A stretch of 64,000 nucleotides of DNA. Origin: a bacterium. Its GTDB lineage: Bacteria; AUK180. Positions 10,101-17,621 of this stretch are shown piece after piece. The stretch's first letter is position 1. The number at the start of each line of letters is the position of its first letter. The notes under the pieces were generated by a model. That model ran no database searches and was not told the DNA's origin. It saw nothing but the letters and a program-made list of their open reading frames with translations. The DNA is taken from the NCBI GenBank assembly GCA_023144005.1, contig JAGLGN010000031.1, forward strand, positions 27,086 through 91,085, read 5' to 3'. The translations under genes and the position numbers were made by a program.

Positions 10101-12227
10101 ATTGATGACTATTTCAGGAACTCCCTTCTCGTATGACAATGATACAGGTTGATCAACTGTCTTTTGGCAAGCATCACCTGCTTCTCTGATCCTAATTATT
10201 GTTGAAGCGGTAATTTCATCACCCGCAACCAGAACACTTGCGGAAAACTTGGTTTCCCCATCTGCATCGATCTCAAAACTAATGGATTTTCCAATTTTAT
10301 CGCCCTCACCATATTGAACATTACTTACTTCCTCGTTATCATCATCGCTCCATCCGATATTGATAGGATTATTAAGGTCTTCTATGAACAATTCAATATG
10401 TAGCTTTTGGGTGCCTTCATTTCTTAAATAATATGTTTCTTCAACTGTAATTACACCACTTGGTGGTCGGTTAACGAAATTTGATTCACAACCGGTAGCA
10501 ATCGGCAGTTCCACATCCTTTAGAGTGAACTCTTCCTTTTTATCATCTCCTGTTTCATAATTCCAGCTGCCATCATCTTTTCTGTCCGGTTTGTCGTCTC
10601 TCTTGGGATTGATCTGATTTCCCGCAAGGTCCTTTGTATCCTTTGAGATGATTACCTTATACTCCTCGCAAGGTATCACCAAATACGCTGGAAGCGTACC
10701 ATGCCATGTATCATCCTCAAATTCGGTCTCATCCCATCCTTTTGTTTCAGTATGGGCAGTTGAGATATCAAGTATCCATTCTTCATCAGGAACATCATCA
10801 TCGCTGTTTTTGATCGTAACGGTGAGTTTGGCGTCTTGATTGTCCATGCTTTCATTGAACTGGATACTGAAATCAAGAGGTTCGGTGGGATCGACATTTA
10901 GGAATTGATCTTCATCGGAATATATCTCGCTGCCGTACTGACTGATTGTTATGTTGTGAACTATCGGGACGGTATTGTCAACAGATACCTGAATAAATCC
11001 ATCTTTCTTATGCCCTAATACACCTGGAGTTGGATAACCGGGGAATAGCATTGATGTAGGCATCTGTAAATCCGATACCTCAAATTGCAATTCGTAGAAT
11101 CCATCAGGATAATTTCCGCTCAGGGTATCCCACACGCCATCATTAATGTTTGATTGATGTATCCCATTAATGTAACCGGCATCTTTGTACAATTCAAACC
11201 AGTTCTTTTTTTCCCTTAGTGAGACAAAGGGTGGTGTAGCTCTATATATTTTATCCCAAGCCCAATCCGAGACAGGGGAATCAGTACCATCTCTAGGTGA
11301 TGAATTGAATTGCATCCAATAATATAACTCATTGTATCGATGTTCTTTATCCTTATTCACATAGAACTTTAAGTCATATGGTGCTGCGGTTTTTTTCTCG
11401 TCTCCGAATTGATCATAAGCATTTATTAAAAATTTTATTTTCCCATTAACGCTAATCCAAGGATCATCGTCAATGTTGCCGGTTACAGTGGGCATAAATA
11501 TTATCGCTGCTTTTAATCCCGATTCTGTAGCTGTAAGGGTACTTGCGCCCTCTACAACTGCAGGCATTTGGGAATGATATTTGATATTTGATGATTTGTC
11601 TTCACTCAATATCCCTACATACTTTATAATGGGTTCTTCAACATCAACTGGACGATTTAGGAAAAAGAGTGGATTCTCAAACTCATCTGACGAATTCCTT
11701 ACACCGAAATGCAAATGATCAGCTCTAATTGTCTTTTCTTTATTACTATAATATATGCCAACTTCGCACATCTCCGTGTTCCACGGAATCTTAAGATAAT
11801 CAATATTAGGACCAGGAAGGACTTGAACATGAGTTACTTCTGTAACCTCATCGGTAAATATATCGCCCACTTTTATTTGCCGTATTTTGGGGATGCCAGT
11901 GTCAGGATCAATATATGTAATCTCTTTCGGATTTTGTATATGCACATACATTATTTCGCGCCCTGAATCATTTTGAATTATAATATATTTGCTGTATTCA
12001 GATGTTAAAATAATTCCCTCAATTATGCCTGATTCAGCTACATACACTTTGTCTTCTTCAGTTGCTCGTATATCAATACCAGAATGAATATGCGTCGGCC
12101 TATACTCGCCGAATGTACCTGTAATTATTTTTGGACTATCATTTGTATCCAATGGCCATCTTGTGGCTATTAACAACATTTGTAAACAAAATATTATTAA
12201 TAGTACAAGGAGTTTTCTACTCTTCAT
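1..12227 (-). CDS. Giant secreted M23-peptidase / TolB / FlgD-like / OmpL47-repeat protein (3' end outside window)
   Basis: One minus-strand frame reads open from ATG 12227 to base 1, over 4,075 codons, and the end is off the window. Residues 1-20 form a signal peptide. Residues about 35-190 are an M23 (LytM-type) domain with the full residue set: H48-SGI-D52, H96, and HLHFG with H171/H173. After this come long Ig-like stretches, including FlgD-like units near residues 930-965 and 1350-1390 and a jelly-roll-like stretch coded near 8870-8370. A TolB/PD40-type propeller (motif WSPDGTRIAF) lies at about 5340-4560, then an FSPNDDGIKD motif with a FlgD-type Ig domain at about 4500-4200. At least 15 OmpL47-like repeats run to the window edge. 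The start overlaps the stop of the propeller gene upstream by 11 bases, so the two are probably coupled. A large cell-surface or envelope-associated peptidoglycan-binding or -cutting protein is inferred; the substrate is unknown. Confidence 0.85.
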   Translation of the reverse strand, partial: MKSRKLLVLLIIFCLQMLLIATRWPLDTNDSPKIITGTFGEYRPTHIHSGIDIRATEEDKVYVAESGIIEGIILTSEYSKYIIIQNDSGREIMYVHIQNPKEITYIDPDTGIPKIRQIKVGDIFTDEVTEVTHVQVLPGPNIDYLKIPWNTEMCEVGIYYSNKEKTIRADHLHFGVRNSSDEFENPLFFLNRPVDVEEPIIKYVGILSEDKSSNIKYHSQMPAVVEGASTLTATESGLKAAIIFMPTVTGNIDDDPWISVNGKIKFLINAYDQFGDEKKTAAPYDLKFYVNKDKEHRYNELYYWMQFNSSPRDGTDSPVSDWAWDKIYRATPPFVSLREKKNWFELYKDAGYINGIHQSNINDGVWDTLSGNYPDGFYELQFEVSDLQMPTSMLFPGYPTPGVLGHKKDGFIQVSVDNTVPIVHNITISQYGSEIYSDEDQFLNVDPTEPLDFSIQFNESMDNQDAKLTVTIKNSDDDVPDEEWILDISTAHTETKGWDETEFEDDTWHGTLPAYLVIPCEEYKVIISKDTKDLAGNQINPKRDDKPDRKDDGSWNYETGDDKKEEFTLKDVELPIATGCESNFVNRPPSGVITVEETYYLRNEGTQKLHIELFIEDLNNPINIGWSDDDNEEVSNVQYGEGDKIGKSISFEIDADGETKFSASVLVAGDEITASTIIRIREAGDACQKTVDQPVSLSYEKGVPEIVINSTPIILTPECTLKTPAKIEVTITVDVGSIESYECPIKSETSPKKPYGKEVVIEGTTILGLVIVEATSSDKKSAKARRVIKAIPKDCHEIHTIVTPDPTFVQQSKKILITDISPEKIKLLDYELDWSGLQPYEAENYLYEKYEEYYINNIGPSGLSFNDAAYSEQLPTIAKYSFSPVSSPGVYDIIELFSEFSDQGTADFHIYDSLGDEQKSIWDKEPIIPGINKAEWNGRDNYGYYVSDGEYTFVMKYSSETDEEICKEGRVIVDKTLPTIDTLEVKPIEDKPGFYGIYGNINDKYLKYYEISDITGGSYDFINMDYMSKDGLLGELDGKNYPPGEYVLRISAYDYAGNYISTETTVVLNGGTSAQYGSIAGVEWEAESRFRSVDNLAEYHDAGDYLSHSDQLITGEYIPIPDIPGYIVEDDFPASSTLTGSFSWITDPVFSGGSAHQNNTTSAWHSHYYLAPSDGVLIEQDGYGVEKYIVQYIYLKSLPHEIMMQFYTDNGNGEHRCYFGADLIPTGGVNNTPSLMRLGGIFTEIPVNQWVRLKIPTSAVGLVNKKVKGILFGHHGGDVVWDKTCLSTEINDSLPDIYPIPESDVPDNNTTFTFTYFKNNPLTDLVAEIELDGTVIRSLSVDLCDTYISTIIWDGKDDADAFVDNGFYTLNLKDASDSTLYDSKVVFVNNLDAEITVPAENSLIRASIPIAGIASARDFARYVISYGKGNNPTSWTEIVDSSQEHMISGLAMRDNVTTVFGNLGQWNVGGDLWWGEEVLDDGLNGEYTLKLEVWDRSGNSTSDEKIITVGRKMSSFNECMTISESKKASFSLPFAALDHSYLLMSIVEYAPEEVAVTPSDDYVCGNIFELRPPGEIFHDTGVFSITLPASTFDIAEEVIDDTEYYDYFEFEEGIIYEETPLNHAKICLFDTILREWHPVRSQDTVITGDPDTGDLNVTGYLRDLPPYSAYFTVMAPKERPDSPYLYEHKEDYNYHSTHIFGWAERKGTVALRVVSEDTDEEKHYTNQNIRKLGWFFFSNVELFPGGNHIYATLTDEFGWQSDESNPMYINVPDISNSINNIEIFEETFAQPIISISSGEKFYIEAINDQQNIAEIDTIEVRVSSETTDPDGIIVRLEETAVDSGDYRGSITVKDISQLIADSLKGRNTIYAGPHGEKITVALLSDPAVYSDIAYIDSSPPKIKDIYSTTHPSFAQYHFTGSNMGWYSRTPDDGDVILNISDEGSSDNFLRFVKGEEGSDYSYIISEAAVDCGEYPIWSFDYRTEQGVSFNLYLEIGSKLYFIPLTGDETGDEMMYSLKTFDNGQLIIDNYWHNYEFDIYSLLHKYVIENAGTAPADEILDNNYTIKKVYLGDWICDNFFIYKSQNQTGSYFDIDNFIMESADPLSIGDAADIKIFWTGDEDGLKYASVFSTIRGLEPDFSLMNANTSFEGYSDQLIGNELFYYLNLAAIDPAGNRSCVYPYRVRVDRQGPYAYDPAPVTDGGAIGTIHITDGNGFGVDPSTISVYLNSEAAARGIDDPGIEYDGLSGLLTVNLLKTKDFIVTNGEYVRISLTSASDRAGNLLQNPTIWEWRVDYSSSTGGSLKLLTVREGREPAVSPAGGKIAFVSLRGGNDDIWLIESNDIEELENTAVSLTGSMARESDPALLSSEGQPSWSPDGTRIAFTSDAAGIREVYTVRLAEPLEIIRLTNSTLDLSEPTWLSNDTIVFEKDGELWKQKLTGGVPEILHYESYGDLREPSVSNELDRIALRKSIYDDTIRIFNVDNKSLEKVTTGPLDFHPSWLPGDSGLLYSRKEGGFYRLWTSDLENMIKYRILENTSNTDDCRAASSPDGKNIYFQSSRSGEWNIWVLSMFDLENLYVEPAVFSPNDDGIKDITELYFTISIDGVWITVDILDAAGNTVFPSFENAKYQSGSYRLAWHGYNDADPAGIVPSGIYSFVITARSEETGEEIRKTVKVTVQKEAPTLSLALSGNYGVFVNNNTVFKINRSYAGNSLAQLQHIYYRTDPASEWIESGASQFKFDVPANSFNFQYKAIDDAGNYTSVYGEPLIGDNIAPVTLFTSESGKTYFDDSNLFFADGANFTLNATDTGCGVKYIRYSIGSSGDLTYDTPVVVTGRGNRLIRFYAGDNLINNETVQQQVILLDPDPPEALNITFSGYATEYFDGITKFFTGDDVICEMSSEDGASGVKIVEYKLDADVSWNEYTGAIGPFTLDSHVISYRATDNVGNVTRIFETAFEITDSIPYSAITIDPAPYIDALGRIFVKDALIGFTWDPPATGVMYRIHPTTDYTFFDGSSSPFTLPNPGMQKISFYSYDNLAAASLEDERTYTIYVDDLSPVTTVAFTGEHFNNYISGSTGVIFTSVDQGLDEASGVKEILYAKGTSDQYQPYTIPLLTGPSEESVTYHYYSEDNTANIESPIKSITLDIDRLPPIVELSGVSGNYLFDNASGKVYVSGLFELGFTSSDTGSGVRNIYYLYDLPEDGSAWNIFSANFADFTENTRIYYFADDNVGNSTGISERQIIADNQGPQLYLSSSMGIYEKDGYDYSSPDNSFYISGTDVSGIDKITYTIDGYPIGGSDYSDGMQIPSPAEDGFRIGYKGIDLLNNESQYERTISVDSDIPVSSISVSGASYDPGSGYLYITSSTVLSISATDMTSGIANTEWRINNMEWTDGNVPLIGSEETFLEYRSLDNVGNLETVKSTVIYVDDNSPVTSIAKYDDIHTDGVNYYVTPGTSVFLSVSDESLTAYTKYRIDIGDEIVYDESAGVLFDTEETYTFAFRSTDILGNVEVEKEVSVICDLQIPLVTLTCSKPLHITTDDVFSSLDNIFKLNWTDASIGFVEYQIDASGFTPYVEDAEFQLISAGAHTIEVKAWDATSTLIYQKTWPVYVDNTPPSGSIAFDPDYIIETVQYASSVTDITLTGTDTADVKNSGVKEIQYSINKGNYVVYTAGFHPYILSGIEEIDYTIVDNVGNEESYNETYSVDGIPPLTYISFTGIVAATPQGLRVTSGSNGFSFISSDPGTITTGVDLTQYRFDDAAWIDYVQDSVIDLASLSSGLHEIGYHSIDNLSNMEDERIFPLYIDNDAPAVTHSVIPYVYNDAGTGYNWISGTARISLSATDIFPDVIKYRMGAAGEFGDYCAPLSIAQEGDYLLSYYGIDKVGNTSATEDFSFNVDIGDPEINYAVVGDNYSPDDGPIYVKDSTTFDLSATDTGSGVKSTQYSTDGIFWVNSVQYPGGYSEAGTPLYFRGVDNVGNFSEIVSVNSILDESAPSLDFTINGFYINREGNYAETITGYSYTISAADTGSGIDNITYSINGGSSIITDSDEVEFILAATGLYTITYSAVDNLGNSTGDYE

Positions 12228-13746
12228 TCTCCGCCCTTTCTATCATTTTGTTCATTCTTTCCTTTAGTGATTTTGAGGATCTTCGGATTATTATCTTCTG
12301 TTTGTTTTCACCAATTTGTGCAATTTCGGAATATAAATTTTTAGAGTAATTAATCTTATTCGCATAATAACTCGCAAGCTTTTCGTTAAAATTCTGGCGA
12401 ACATGGTCGCCTTTCTTATTTATCATTGGAATCATATCTTGAAAGACAAAAAAAATATTGCCATCATTCAATACTTTAACATCTCCCATTCCAAAGAATT
12501 TATTGAGATTGTTCCAGGTTTTACTTTCCATGTTTATTAGATATCCCATTGAACTGGTAGGGGAAGGTTTCATTAGCAGATATTTACTATTTTCGCTAAT
12601 ATAGTAAATGCTACTTATTGAGGGTACATCCAATATTTCTTCACCATCTATTGTATAAATGTTTGTATAGCCTCTGTAAATTACAGGCTTATGGATAGAT
12701 AATGCGAATTTATCCTCATCAGGAAATACATAAAAACTTGGATTACCTGATCGGGCAATGCCATCTTCTCGTATTTTCGCTACAATGCTTCCATTATAAT
12801 TCAACACATAAAACTCAACATAATTTTTTTTAATATCCTTTTCATGTGTATTATCATAGATCATTACAAAAGCATACTTCTCGCCTAAGTATGCGGTACC
12901 AACCTTTTCCGAAGGCATTTCATCATATTCAGGATCTGGTGTACCATAATATTCTATTAGGTTGCCCTTGATATCATATAACTCTATCAATCCCTTTTCT
13001 CCACTGAAACCAAGAAAGTATTTTCCGGCAGGGCTTACAGCATTTCTCCAGCCAACATATTCCTTGTTTAAAATTAAATTCAATTTTTCATCATATATCC
13101 TTACGCCATTATGCACTCTATCACTTCTATCTTTCCATATTCCATAAGTCAATACCGTATATTTTTTACATGAAGAAATACTTAGATGATCATTTCCTTC
13201 TCGTTCAACTTTCTTAACATATATTATCTCACCTTTTCCATTAAATTCAATTACCTTAAGATAATGCTTATATCTCTTCTCCTTTACCTTAGTTTTTACA
13301 AATATTCTTTCCGGGTACTCGAAATCGTCTGTTTCCTTCCACCTTATATTTATTATCTCTCCATCTATTTCTGCACTTTCCCAGACCTTCTCCATTTTGA
13401 AATCCGGCATTGCTTTATATGTGATCCTGTTTCTTCCTTTTTCTACCTTCTCTACGATCCATCCGTTCTTGTCTATCATCGTTCCGTCTTTCAACACTTT
13501 GATATGCTCTTTTTCTAAGAATTCCTTGTTCGCATCGAAATTATCTAAGTGTACTTCCTTCTTGATACCGGACTGCTTGACAGCTTGCTGCTTCTCAGTA
13601 TTCACTTCTGCTATTGAAGTTTTGACTTCTTTGTTGGCAACCTTTTTTCCACTAAATAAATTATTATCTCCCCTCACAAAGATGATCACAGCAACGAAAA
13701 TCACAACCGCCGCACCGAACAATGACAGGAAAAGCTTCTTTTTCAT
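12217..13746 (-). CDS. Membrane-anchored, propeller-like protein (copy A)
   Basis: 509 residues. An N-terminal hydrophobic segment (residues 4-24) without a lipobox Cys anchors a basic linker and an all-beta, WD/PQQ-like body. Repeated 'strand-turn-strand' units such as YLGFSGEKGLIELYDIKGN and SSIYYISENSKYLLM suggest a beta-propeller; no catalytic motif is visible. The start at 13746 is set by GGGAG six bases upstream. The promoter/leader is almost identical to that of the 17621 lipoprotein gene. The 3' end overlaps the giant M23 gene by 11 bases. Same layout as gene pair 17621/16293, so it is probably a partner of the M23 protein. The gene is clearly more AT-rich than the 19-52 kb genes. Not recognised at family level. 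Confidence 0.75.
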   Translation of the reverse strand: MKKKLFLSLFGAAVVIFVAVIIFVRGDNNLFSGKKVANKEVKTSIAEVNTEKQQAVKQSGIKKEVHLDNFDANKEFLEKEHIKVLKDGTMIDKNGWIVEKVEKGRNRITYKAMPDFKMEKVWESAEIDGEIINIRWKETDDFEYPERIFVKTKVKEKRYKHYLKVIEFNGKGEIIYVKKVEREGNDHLSISSCKKYTVLTYGIWKDRSDRVHNGVRIYDEKLNLILNKEYVGWRNAVSPAGKYFLGFSGEKGLIELYDIKGNLIEYYGTPDPEYDEMPSEKVGTAYLGEKYAFVMIYDNTHEKDIKKNYVEFYVLNYNGSIVAKIREDGIARSGNPSFYVFPDEDKFALSIHKPVIYRGYTNIYTIDGEEILDVPSISSIYYISENSKYLLMKPSPTSSMGYLINMESKTWNNLNKFFGMGDVKVLNDGNIFFVFQDMIPMINKKGDHVRQNFNEKLASYYANKINYSKNLYSEIAQIGENKQKIIIRRSSKSLKERMNKMIERAENEE

Positions 13747-14570
13747 ATATATCTCCCTTTTATAAATTAACCATTTACTGAAAACAACTCTTTAATAATT
13801 TCCCTTTGTGTTTTTGTTTCGTGAAAAGTAATGACATCCCTTTCACTTATCTCTCGCATGTAATATTGTATCATTTAAGCATTGATATTCAAAGAATATC
13901 TATCAATTATTCCATTGGTTTCTATAACAACCCTTGTGTTGGGAAATGCATTTTTCTATATTTCGCAATATCTCTATTTTACCCTATTTCCCCTTCTTCT
14001 ATTCTGATTTCCCGCACTACCGCGAGTCAATATTGTTGAGCAACCATATTGGGGACGGTTGTTGCATCTGTTGCATAACTATTCCTCACTCTTCAATATC
14101 CTCCCCACTGTCGACCGGTTTACTTCCATCAGACGAGCAATGCCTGCTCTCGAAATTCCCTCCTTCAACAGTAGGAGAAAAGCATTTCGCAATGTCTTTC
14201 TATTTTCACCAAAATTCTTCATACTTTTAAGTACTTTCAAATCGTAGCCATTCTCCTTAAAAAGAATATTACATTTCTCTTGGGTCTTTTCAATCTCCCT
14301 CCGCTTCTCAATGTACTTCCCTTTCTCTCTCCCTTCTTGTCTCTTGTCGAAATTGATATACGCTATCTCATTCCCGATCGAATCCTTGAAGGTGGGAAAT
14401 TCATCAGGCCCGGCCTCCATGAATTCTAGATAATCCTCCGTTGATCTGAAAACTGGCAAGTTCCTGAGTCCAGAAATATTCTCTTCCTTGTTGCTTTCAT
14501 AATATGAAGCGCTTGAATATTCGTACTCAGAAGGTTCATCACATATTTTTGCCTTCACAGGATTCATATG
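13747..14570 (-). repeat. Near-identical block, copy A (leader plus 3' half of transposase)
   Basis: From just upstream of the propeller start codon through about 300 bp of non-coding leader and on to about codon 121 of the RAYT gene, this block is almost base-for-base the same as 17622-18450 (offset about 3,880 bp). It ends abruptly: the coding regions of the propeller genes and the 5' halves of the transposases differ clearly. The only notable gap is a short extra 'cggggacggaacttc' in copy B. The 304 non-coding bases hold the promoter listed separately; no other gene is seen. Confidence 0.85.
13865..13892 (-). promoter_or_regulatory. Sigma70-type promoter for propeller gene A
   Basis: Minus strand TTGAAT (13892-13887), 16-bp spacer, TACAAT (13870-13865). 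The expected start is about 110 bases before ATG 13746. The same boxes with the same spacing occur in copy B (17740-17767). A GTGAAA...TTTCAC pairing at about 13821-13845 could form a hairpin in the leader. Confidence 0.5.
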
Positions 14571-14975
14571 TATATACTTGATCAGGTGCATCAAATAAGC
14601 TTCATCCAGAACTATCATGGATTTATACCTGTCCTGGAAAACATGTCCAGTGAGGTCGTAATGATGATTGAAATACATTGCATATCGTATATTTAAACGC
14701 TTCATAAAACTATGTAGAAGCATCTTGTTTCTCTTCACAAGAAGATGAACATGATTTGTCATCAGGCAATACGCATAAATATCTAAATCATGTTCTTCAA
14801 AGATCTCATTGAAAATCTCGAAATACTTCTGTCTGTCTTCGGGTGAAAAATACAGAGGGTTCTTCCTTTGTCCACGACAGGTTATGTGGTAATAAAAGCC
14901 TTCGACATCAAGTCGAGCAGTTCTTGGCATATTTGGTTATACTACATTTATGCAACAAATGCAACAACCGTCCCC
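14051..14975 (-). mobile_element. RAYT element A, 925 bp with 28-bp inverted ends
   Basis: Inverted ends at 14051-14078 and 14948-14975 match at 27 of 28 positions and both start GGGGACGG. They enclose one transposase gene, whose stop codon abuts the left end. The right end lies 7 bp past the stop of the M23-like gene. Element B (17931-18855) has the same length, ends and position relative to its neighbour. Confidence 0.75.
14079..14930 (-). CDS. REP-associated tyrosine transposase (Y1/RAYT), copy A
   Basis: 283 residues, typical of the TnpA-REP/Y1 family. HUH motif in LMTNHVHLLV (about residue 60), catalytic Tyr in YIHMNPVKA (about residue 115), and a C-terminal helix-turn-helix (GISRAGIARLMEVNRSTVG). 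The N-terminal MPRxARxDxEGxYYHxxxRG is also typical. The enzyme makes single-strand cuts and joins at hairpin-like ends. The C-terminal 160 residues are nearly identical to copy B, while the N-terminal 120 differ at many positions, so the gene is a mosaic. Appears intact. Confidence 0.93.
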   Translation of the reverse strand: MPRTARLDVEGFYYHITCRGQRKNPLYFSPEDRQKYFEIFNEIFEEHDLDIYAYCLMTNHVHLLVKRNKMLLHSFMKRLNIRYAMYFNHHYDLTGHVFQDRYKSMIVLDEAYLMHLIKYIHMNPVKAKICDEPSEYEYSSASYYESNKEENISGLRNLPVFRSTEDYLEFMEAGPDEFPTFKDSIGNEIAYINFDKRQEGREKGKYIEKRREIEKTQEKCNILFKENGYDLKVLKSMKNFGENRKTLRNAFLLLLKEGISRAGIARLMEVNRSTVGRILKSEE

Positions 14976-14982
14976 GATATTC

Positions 14983-16293
14983 CTATTGTACATTGAATAC
15001 AAGATTTTCATTTATTTCGGATATTATTTTAGGAATTATCTCCTGAATTGTTCCTGCTATTTTATCAGTATAGGTGTTGATTTCTTCACTAAACTGAATT
15101 TCGAAATAGAGTTTGTTTACTTGAGGATCAACACTGATTAATGATTCAGTAGCATCGGGAAATATTTCAAAATCATAAATTCCTTCTTGAACTCCCACTT
15201 CAACTGAAGAGACGCAAGGTAGTGTGTTATCAATTACTATTGGAAATGCTTCCTTTGCTACATTCATATTATAATCATATGCATATACTTCAAAGTGATA
15301 GAAACCATCATCATATTCCCTAGAATTAAAACTTTCTGGCTTATCTTTTGAATCTAGATATTGATCATCATTTGTGTTTGTAATAATATATACCATATAG
15401 TGCTGACTTGAAATATCCCAATAGATAGTGTGAAGGTATTTGTCTTCTATCCCAGTAGTAAGTTTGGGCGAAAATATTGTCTTTGATATTATATTTTTCT
15501 CTTTGTCTAATACTGCATATCCATATCTAAATACTCCAGGCTTGCTTTTATTCGTCGACACGGAACTTTGGTTAATAATGTCATAAATTCCAAAATAACC
15601 GTCTACGTTATGCCGTACTATTGTCTCGCTAAGATTATTTTCACTATAGCCTTCTTCAAAGGGGAGAGAAGTGAAGAAGTGCTCGGGGTCATAGTAACAT
15701 CGATAAAAATACTTAGCATGTTCCTTCATAATAACCGGAGGATCCTCATCAGAGATAGGCCTACCTATATTGTCGAAATATTCATTTGGATCATGCGCCC
15801 GAAATTGGGATTTTAGTATCGTTTTACCCGTATCTTGATCGGTTTCAGGTACAAATATTAATTTTTTATAAACAAAATGAACATGGTAGAATGAATCATC
15901 TCGAGGAAATAACTTTTCCGCAATTACATCACCTGTTTCTACTAGAACACCATCAATTTCGGAATCCCCAGGTTTTCCTTCTAAATATGTAATATCAACA
16001 TGACCGTAACTAAATGTCTTAGTCCCATCATTAACATAGATATAGTCATAATATGATCCCCCGGTTGAGTCAACTGTGAATGCAAGTCCAGAAGACACAC
16101 TTATTACATCCTCAATATAAATTGGAGAATGGAAATCCATTGCTTTATGAAATACATTTGTTCTGATATCTCCGTATATTCCTGATATTAGATCATCATT
16201 CTCTATTGGTCGATTTCCACTATATTCTCCGAATGCGTTATAACCGAGAAATATACATAATAATAACCCAATAAATAATCTATAACGGATCAT
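14983..16293 (-). CDS. Secreted M23-like (LytM fold) protein with C-terminal Ig-like region
   Basis: 436 residues with a signal peptide (1-22). The LytM residue set is complete: H49-KAM-D53, H98 in SYGHVD, and H137/H139 in YHVHF. A zinc metalloprotease acting on cell-wall peptides is therefore possible, although overall similarity to standard M23 is low. From about residue 185 on the protein is beta-rich (Ig-like). The ATG overlaps the stop of the lipoprotein gene as ATGA, so translation is likely coupled. It is a short counterpart of the giant gene at 12227: same partner type, same domain first. It ends 7 bp before RAYT element A. Confidence 0.78.
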   Translation of the reverse strand: MIRYRLFIGLLLCIFLGYNAFGEYSGNRPIENDDLISGIYGDIRTNVFHKAMDFHSPIYIEDVISVSSGLAFTVDSTGGSYYDYIYVNDGTKTFSYGHVDITYLEGKPGDSEIDGVLVETGDVIAEKLFPRDDSFYHVHFVYKKLIFVPETDQDTGKTILKSQFRAHDPNEYFDNIGRPISDEDPPVIMKEHAKYFYRCYYDPEHFFTSLPFEEGYSENNLSETIVRHNVDGYFGIYDIINQSSVSTNKSKPGVFRYGYAVLDKEKNIISKTIFSPKLTTGIEDKYLHTIYWDISSQHYMVYIITNTNDDQYLDSKDKPESFNSREYDDGFYHFEVYAYDYNMNVAKEAFPIVIDNTLPCVSSVEVGVQEGIYDFEIFPDATESLISVDPQVNKLYFEIQFSEEINTYTDKIAGTIQEIIPKIISEINENLVFNVQ

Positions 16294-17621
16294 TCTTGTT
16301 TCCTAGAATATTTCCAAATCTCATTTTCACTTTTTATTATATAGATTTCGTTATTAGATTTTCTGAAAAACGGATACTTCTTATCTAAGATATCGATATT
16401 AACTATCTCCTCAAATACCGTTTCAAACATTTCATTCAATATTTTGAATTTTTCTATTGTTCTATTATTACTAAGAAATATATACGTTTCTCTATTCTCC
16501 TCACTGAATATTACATCATGTATAGATAATTCTCCTTCATTAATCTTCACATTAGAAATAATATTTCCATCCTCAGTATCTATGAGAAATATCTCATCTC
16601 CGATGCCTAAGATTACTCTTCCATTTTCCATTGTTTCGTATCTCTTTTTTCCTTCTTTTGGCAATTTTAATACTTCCTCTCCTGATAAATCTAAAATGTA
16701 GAAGTTATGTTGTGTTTTCAGGAGAATCCTGTTATTGAAAAATAGAAAAGGATAGTAATCCTTAAAACCATAATAGATACCGTGACCAGGAATTATTTTT
16801 GACCATAATAAATTCCCTTTTGCATCAAATAGATAGGTATACAATTTACAATCTTCTCTTTTTTGCGTAGGAGAATCGCTTTCACCAAACACAAAAACAT
16901 ACAAGTCATCACTAATAAAATTCGCTACCATCCTATCAAAGCTTATATTTATCTTGTTAAGTAAATCAATCCTTTGCTTTCCATTTGTACTAACAATCTC
17001 TATACTTTCCTTAAAATATGGGTTGTGTTCTCCCGCCCAGGAAATGAAATATTTATTGTTTTTAGAAATTTCATAATTTGCCAATGTTAATTTAGTTGAT
17101 CTCGTTTCTCCATAACTGTCATAAATAGTAACATAGTTGGTTTCAAAATCTCTTTCAATATATAAATCCAAATTGAATAGGGGTGAATAGAAGCATGTTT
17201 TTCTGGGACTCTTCACTTTAACAACATTATCTTTCGCGAAATTAGTAAAAACGTAATTATGAGAAAACACTATATTGTTACCAGAAGAGATTATTGAAAG
17301 AGGTTTTGATTTGTCTAAAGATGAGTATTGCTTCATCTTTTTAGCGTAAATTCTGTCCTTATAAACTATATCAATTGACTTAATTCTCTCGTTGATCTCA
17401 TCTGTAAACTTATTAACTCCTAAATTTTCCTTACTGGCTCCATCATTTCCCTCGTGGAATATGGATTCTCCCTTTTCTTCAGCTTCTATCTTACTAGTTT
17501 GTTTAGTCCCAGCTGTTTCCTTTTCAGTAATTATCTTCTCGTTTTTCTTCTTCCCACAAGAAACCAGTCCGACAAGCAACAATAAAACTATAAGCAGTGC
17601 AACAAAAAATCCCTTCTTCAT
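16290..17621 (-). CDS. Propeller-like lipoprotein (copy B)
   Basis: 443 residues. The start at 17621 is preferred to the ATG at 17627, because GGGAG touches the upstream ATG but lies six bases from this one, and because MKKGFFVALLIVLLLLVGLVSC then gives a clean lipoprotein signal with lipobox LVSC (Cys 20). A polar, charged linker follows, then a beta-rich body with propeller-like strands (YTYLFDAKGNLLWSKI; NFYILDLSGEEVLKL; EIFLIDTEDGNIISNV). Position, leader and partner gene match copy A at 13746. Predicted to be anchored in a membrane on the periplasmic or outer face, perhaps holding its M23 partner. Very AT-rich. Confidence 0.78.
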   Translation of the reverse strand: MKKGFFVALLIVLLLLVGLVSCGKKKNEKIITEKETAGTKQTSKIEAEEKGESIFHEGNDGASKENLGVNKFTDEINERIKSIDIVYKDRIYAKKMKQYSSLDKSKPLSIISSGNNIVFSHNYVFTNFAKDNVVKVKSPRKTCFYSPLFNLDLYIERDFETNYVTIYDSYGETRSTKLTLANYEISKNNKYFISWAGEHNPYFKESIEIVSTNGKQRIDLLNKINISFDRMVANFISDDLYVFVFGESDSPTQKREDCKLYTYLFDAKGNLLWSKIIPGHGIYYGFKDYYPFLFFNNRILLKTQHNFYILDLSGEEVLKLPKEGKKRYETMENGRVILGIGDEIFLIDTEDGNIISNVKINEGELSIHDVIFSEENRETYIFLSNNRTIEKFKILNEMFETVFEEIVNIDILDKKYPFFRKSNNEIYIIKSENEIWKYSRKQE

